38,344 nucleotides of DNA, from positions 1-38,344 of the IMG/VR virus record IMGVR_UViG_3300044911_002711. One strand, written 5' to 3'. Of the stretch, positions 36,526 to 38,344 are shown in pieces. The first letter of the stretch is position 1, and every line of letters starts with the position of its first letter. Source of the DNA: a virus. The notes beneath the pieces are model-generated. The model ran no database searches and was not told where the DNA came from. It saw only the letters and a list, made by a program, of their open reading frames with translations. A program made the position numbers and the translations under genes.

Positions 36526-36675
36526 CTAAGTCTTCGCCCGTCGTACCGCTTCCTGGATGACGCGTCGGCGATCTTCCTCGCGCAGTAGCCGCTGACGGTT
36601 GGCGAAGGCCAGCAGCATCGCGGTTTCACGGGCTTCGAGCGGCACGAGTTCGGTGGTGGGGATGGGGTCGGTCAT
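36526..36675 (-). CDS. Small helical protein
   Basis: 49 residues from ATG 36675, overlapping the upstream stop by ATGA. A basic amphipathic helix (ETAMLLAFANRQRLLREEDRRRVIQEAVRRAK). May be a small portal- or capsid-associated protein. Confidence 0.6.
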   Translation of the reverse strand: MTDPIPTTELVPLEARETAMLLAFANRQRLLREEDRRRVIQEAVRRAKT

Positions 36676-38339
36676 GGCGGGGAGGAGGAGAAGTTAAAGC
36701 GATCGGCGGGTGTGGCGTTGGCTACGGCCTCAAGCTCCTCCGCGGTGAGCATGAGAGCCGCCGGTGAGAAGCCCAGGCTCAGCAGTTCGAGGATGCAGGC
36801 GAGAGGGCGGCCCCAGTCCCAGGTGTTGATGGCGGTTGCCTCGCCGACGGATGCGGATGAAGTGGCCTGAATGATACTGGAATCACTATAACCATACCCT
36901 TGAGCCTTCATACCTCTAATCAGCTTCCAGTCCCAAAGCGAGCTGAAGGCCCGTCGTCCCATGTTTGGCAATGGCGGCGCGGCCATGACCCGCTCTTCGT
37001 CTGCCCCCTTGCCTTCCTTTGGTAGGATTGGAGGGGCGAGAAAGGTATTTGTATCAAGTGGAGGGCGAAAGTAGAAAAGGTTTGTCGTTTTATCCGTCTC
37101 TACATCTTCTGGCTGGTAGCCGACGGTCAGCATGTAACGGGGGCCTGAACCAGTGGCGCCACCAGCCAAAGACCCCGAAAAGTAATTGTCGCTAATATAT
37201 TGGTAATCCATTGCTTCACTTCGGGTTGCATTGCCCCCGTCGAATTCTCCTTGATATTTACGCATAAAAGCAAAGACCGCCGGAGTTGCGAAGCCGCGAT
37301 TGTCGAGCTGTACTGGTGTTGAGTTAAGCGATGCGATACTTGACGGACTTTGCCCATTGGAGATTGCCTGGCCAATGCTCGCTTTAATGTTGGCCGCGGC
37401 TGTGGTCGGCTCCCTGTTGACCAAATACCCGTAGCCATACGATGATAGCAGTAATCTATCATAAAAGTTTGTATCTTCTCCGTAGTCTATGGAAGCAATA
37501 TACTCGTAGCTATCGGCATCTGCTCCATCTGCCCAGGACCACCTATAAACATCGACACGTTTTCTATCCAACCAGGACCACCTAGTTGTATTATACGTGT
37601 TCAGTGGACGGTAATTAGTCGAAATCTCTATTGCGGGATCCTTGCGCGGGTAAAGCCTTTTTAATATAGTTGACATTACTGGCGGCGTATCGATTATATT
37701 AATGCGATCGTCTGTTACGACACAAGACTTAAATGCTATAGCATTTCGGAAATCATTTAAAATCATATCCCGTCTTACTATTATAGTTCGACCTATTCTC
37801 TCGTGATACTGTGTTAGAGCTTGAGCCTCTCTGCTCAAATGGTGATAAGCTTCAGAATAATCCCATGTATCAAAGCAGAAAGTAATGACGGTTCTTCCGG
37901 CTCCGCCTGGTATTGCCACGACAAAAGCCGGAAATGTGGAAGTTCCATTAGATCGCATCCTGAAATAGTCGTTAGCATAAGTGGTGCGCACAAACCCAGG
38001 GGCTGGGATAACCGCAGAAACCTGCCTGTCAGGAGTGAAAACTCTCAACTGCCCCAGCTCAACCTGACAATAAGCCCCTGCCACCTCAAACTTCTGCCGC
38101 CGCTGCAGCGGGAAAAACGGAGGATCCTCCACATCCGGCACGCCCCGGTTCCTGGGGTCCTTCTTGCCGCCTGCCGAGGAGCGGGCCTGTTCCTCTCGCG
38201 CCTGCCGTGCCTGCCGCTCAGCCTCTCGCCTGGTGCGCTCATCCCGTTCCCGCCGCACTAGCCTGTCCCGGTTGGCAGCCTGCAGCGCCCTGGATGTTTC
38301 GAGCACCTCCGGCGGAATGTTTACGTTTACCCGTTTCAC
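36672..38339 (-). CDS. Large hypothetical virion-region protein, possibly cut at right edge
   Basis: 555 residues if started at GTG 38339; the frame may extend beyond the window. N-terminal charged helix (about 20-60, RLVRRERDERTRREAERQAR), then a long region rich in Tyr/Trp/Asn with distinctly AT-rich codons (about 37020-37900), and a helical C-terminus (ELLSLGFSPAALMLTAEELEAVA). No family recognised. Position before the scaffold suggests a virion or portal-adjacent protein. The AT-rich core implies different ancestry from the flanks. Confidence 0.65.
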   Translation of the reverse strand: MKRVNVNIPPEVLETSRALQAANRDRLVRRERDERTRREAERQARQAREEQARSSAGGKKDPRNRGVPDVEDPPFFPLQRRQKFEVAGAYCQVELGQLRVFTPDRQVSAVIPAPGFVRTTYANDYFRMRSNGTSTFPAFVVAIPGGAGRTVITFCFDTWDYSEAYHHLSREAQALTQYHERIGRTIIVRRDMILNDFRNAIAFKSCVVTDDRINIIDTPPVMSTILKRLYPRKDPAIEISTNYRPLNTYNTTRWSWLDRKRVDVYRWSWADGADADSYEYIASIDYGEDTNFYDRLLLSSYGYGYLVNREPTTAAANIKASIGQAISNGQSPSSIASLNSTPVQLDNRGFATPAVFAFMRKYQGEFDGGNATRSEAMDYQYISDNYFSGSLAGGATGSGPRYMLTVGYQPEDVETDKTTNLFYFRPPLDTNTFLAPPILPKEGKGADEERVMAAPPLPNMGRRAFSSLWDWKLIRGMKAQGYGYSDSSIIQATSSASVGEATAINTWDWGRPLACILELLSLGFSPAALMLTAEELEAVANATPADRFNFSSSPP

Positions 38340-38344
38340 AGCCC

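Noticed and set aside
1-38344. tRNA genes
   Set aside because: A look for T-loop-like GTTCGA sequences gave no cloverleaf with matching arms.

Overview
The window is a GC-rich tailed-phage (Caudoviricetes) genome or prophage segment. The phage identity rests on a terminase small and large subunit, a scaffold and major capsid protein, tail and fibre proteins, a two-domain endolysin with a holin-like partner, a primase-helicase, RecT-like and SSB recombination proteins, and a long run of short overlapping accessory genes. The host is probably a cyanobacterium, perhaps a picocyanobacterium. That inference is weak: it rests on a ThyX signature of cyanobacterial type, formylglycine-generating-enzyme (FGE) modules like those targeted by cyanobacterial diversity-generating retroelements (DGRs), and many leaders with no Shine-Dalgarno sequence. 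No integrase, portal, tape measure, tRNA or CRISPR array was seen.

Layout. (1) 1-5156, minus: packaging/DNA-modification block. TerS, a dATP/dGTP diphosphohydrolase-like protein, a small HTH protein, a beta-class DNA methyltransferase, a degenerate lysozyme-like protein and TerL (cut by the left edge) are linked by start/stop overlaps. A protein with repeated WH.PGQPW modules lies upstream. (2) 5160-5551: non-coding region with 13 GTTCCG/CGGAAC repeats in nested inverted repeats, the best candidate replication origin, bounded by a terminator. (3) 5582-8622, minus: primase-helicase and a fused double ribbon-helix-helix regulator. (4) 8623-8725: divergent promoter/operator. (5) 8726-13070, plus: SF2 helicase and many tiny genes, four preceded by copies of one hairpin. 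(6) 13124-14652, minus: holin-like protein and endolysin. (7) 14700-25128, plus: VRR-NUC nuclease, RecT-like protein, SSB, two paralogous winged-helix proteins, a three-copy DGR-variable-region-like array fused ahead of a truncated FGE domain, about 15 small accessory genes and a dCTP deaminase. (8) 25102-27699, minus: ThyX and a coiled-coil operon. (9) 27920-38339, minus: virion proteins (tail, fibre, decoration, capsid, scaffold and a large unknown).

How it works together. Early/middle genes appear to be driven by a phage-specific promoter class, TGnTAnnnT then six bases then GCCAC(A)C, found four times with identical geometry. The RHH regulator probably controls the divergent switch at 8650-8700. 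ThyX, the dCTP deaminase and the diphosphohydrolase-like protein can remodel the dNTP pool for replication by the primase-helicase at the iteron region. RecT, SSB and VRR-NUC form a recombination/repair set. TerL leaves the left edge and a virion gene enters at the right edge, both on the minus strand, so the missing portal and related genes may lie in the gap if the genome is circular or permuted.

The least ordinary element is at 17841-18866: three tandem segments shaped like DGR variable regions lie upstream of an FGE domain that has lost exactly that segment from its own C-terminus. No reverse transcriptase or template repeat is visible.
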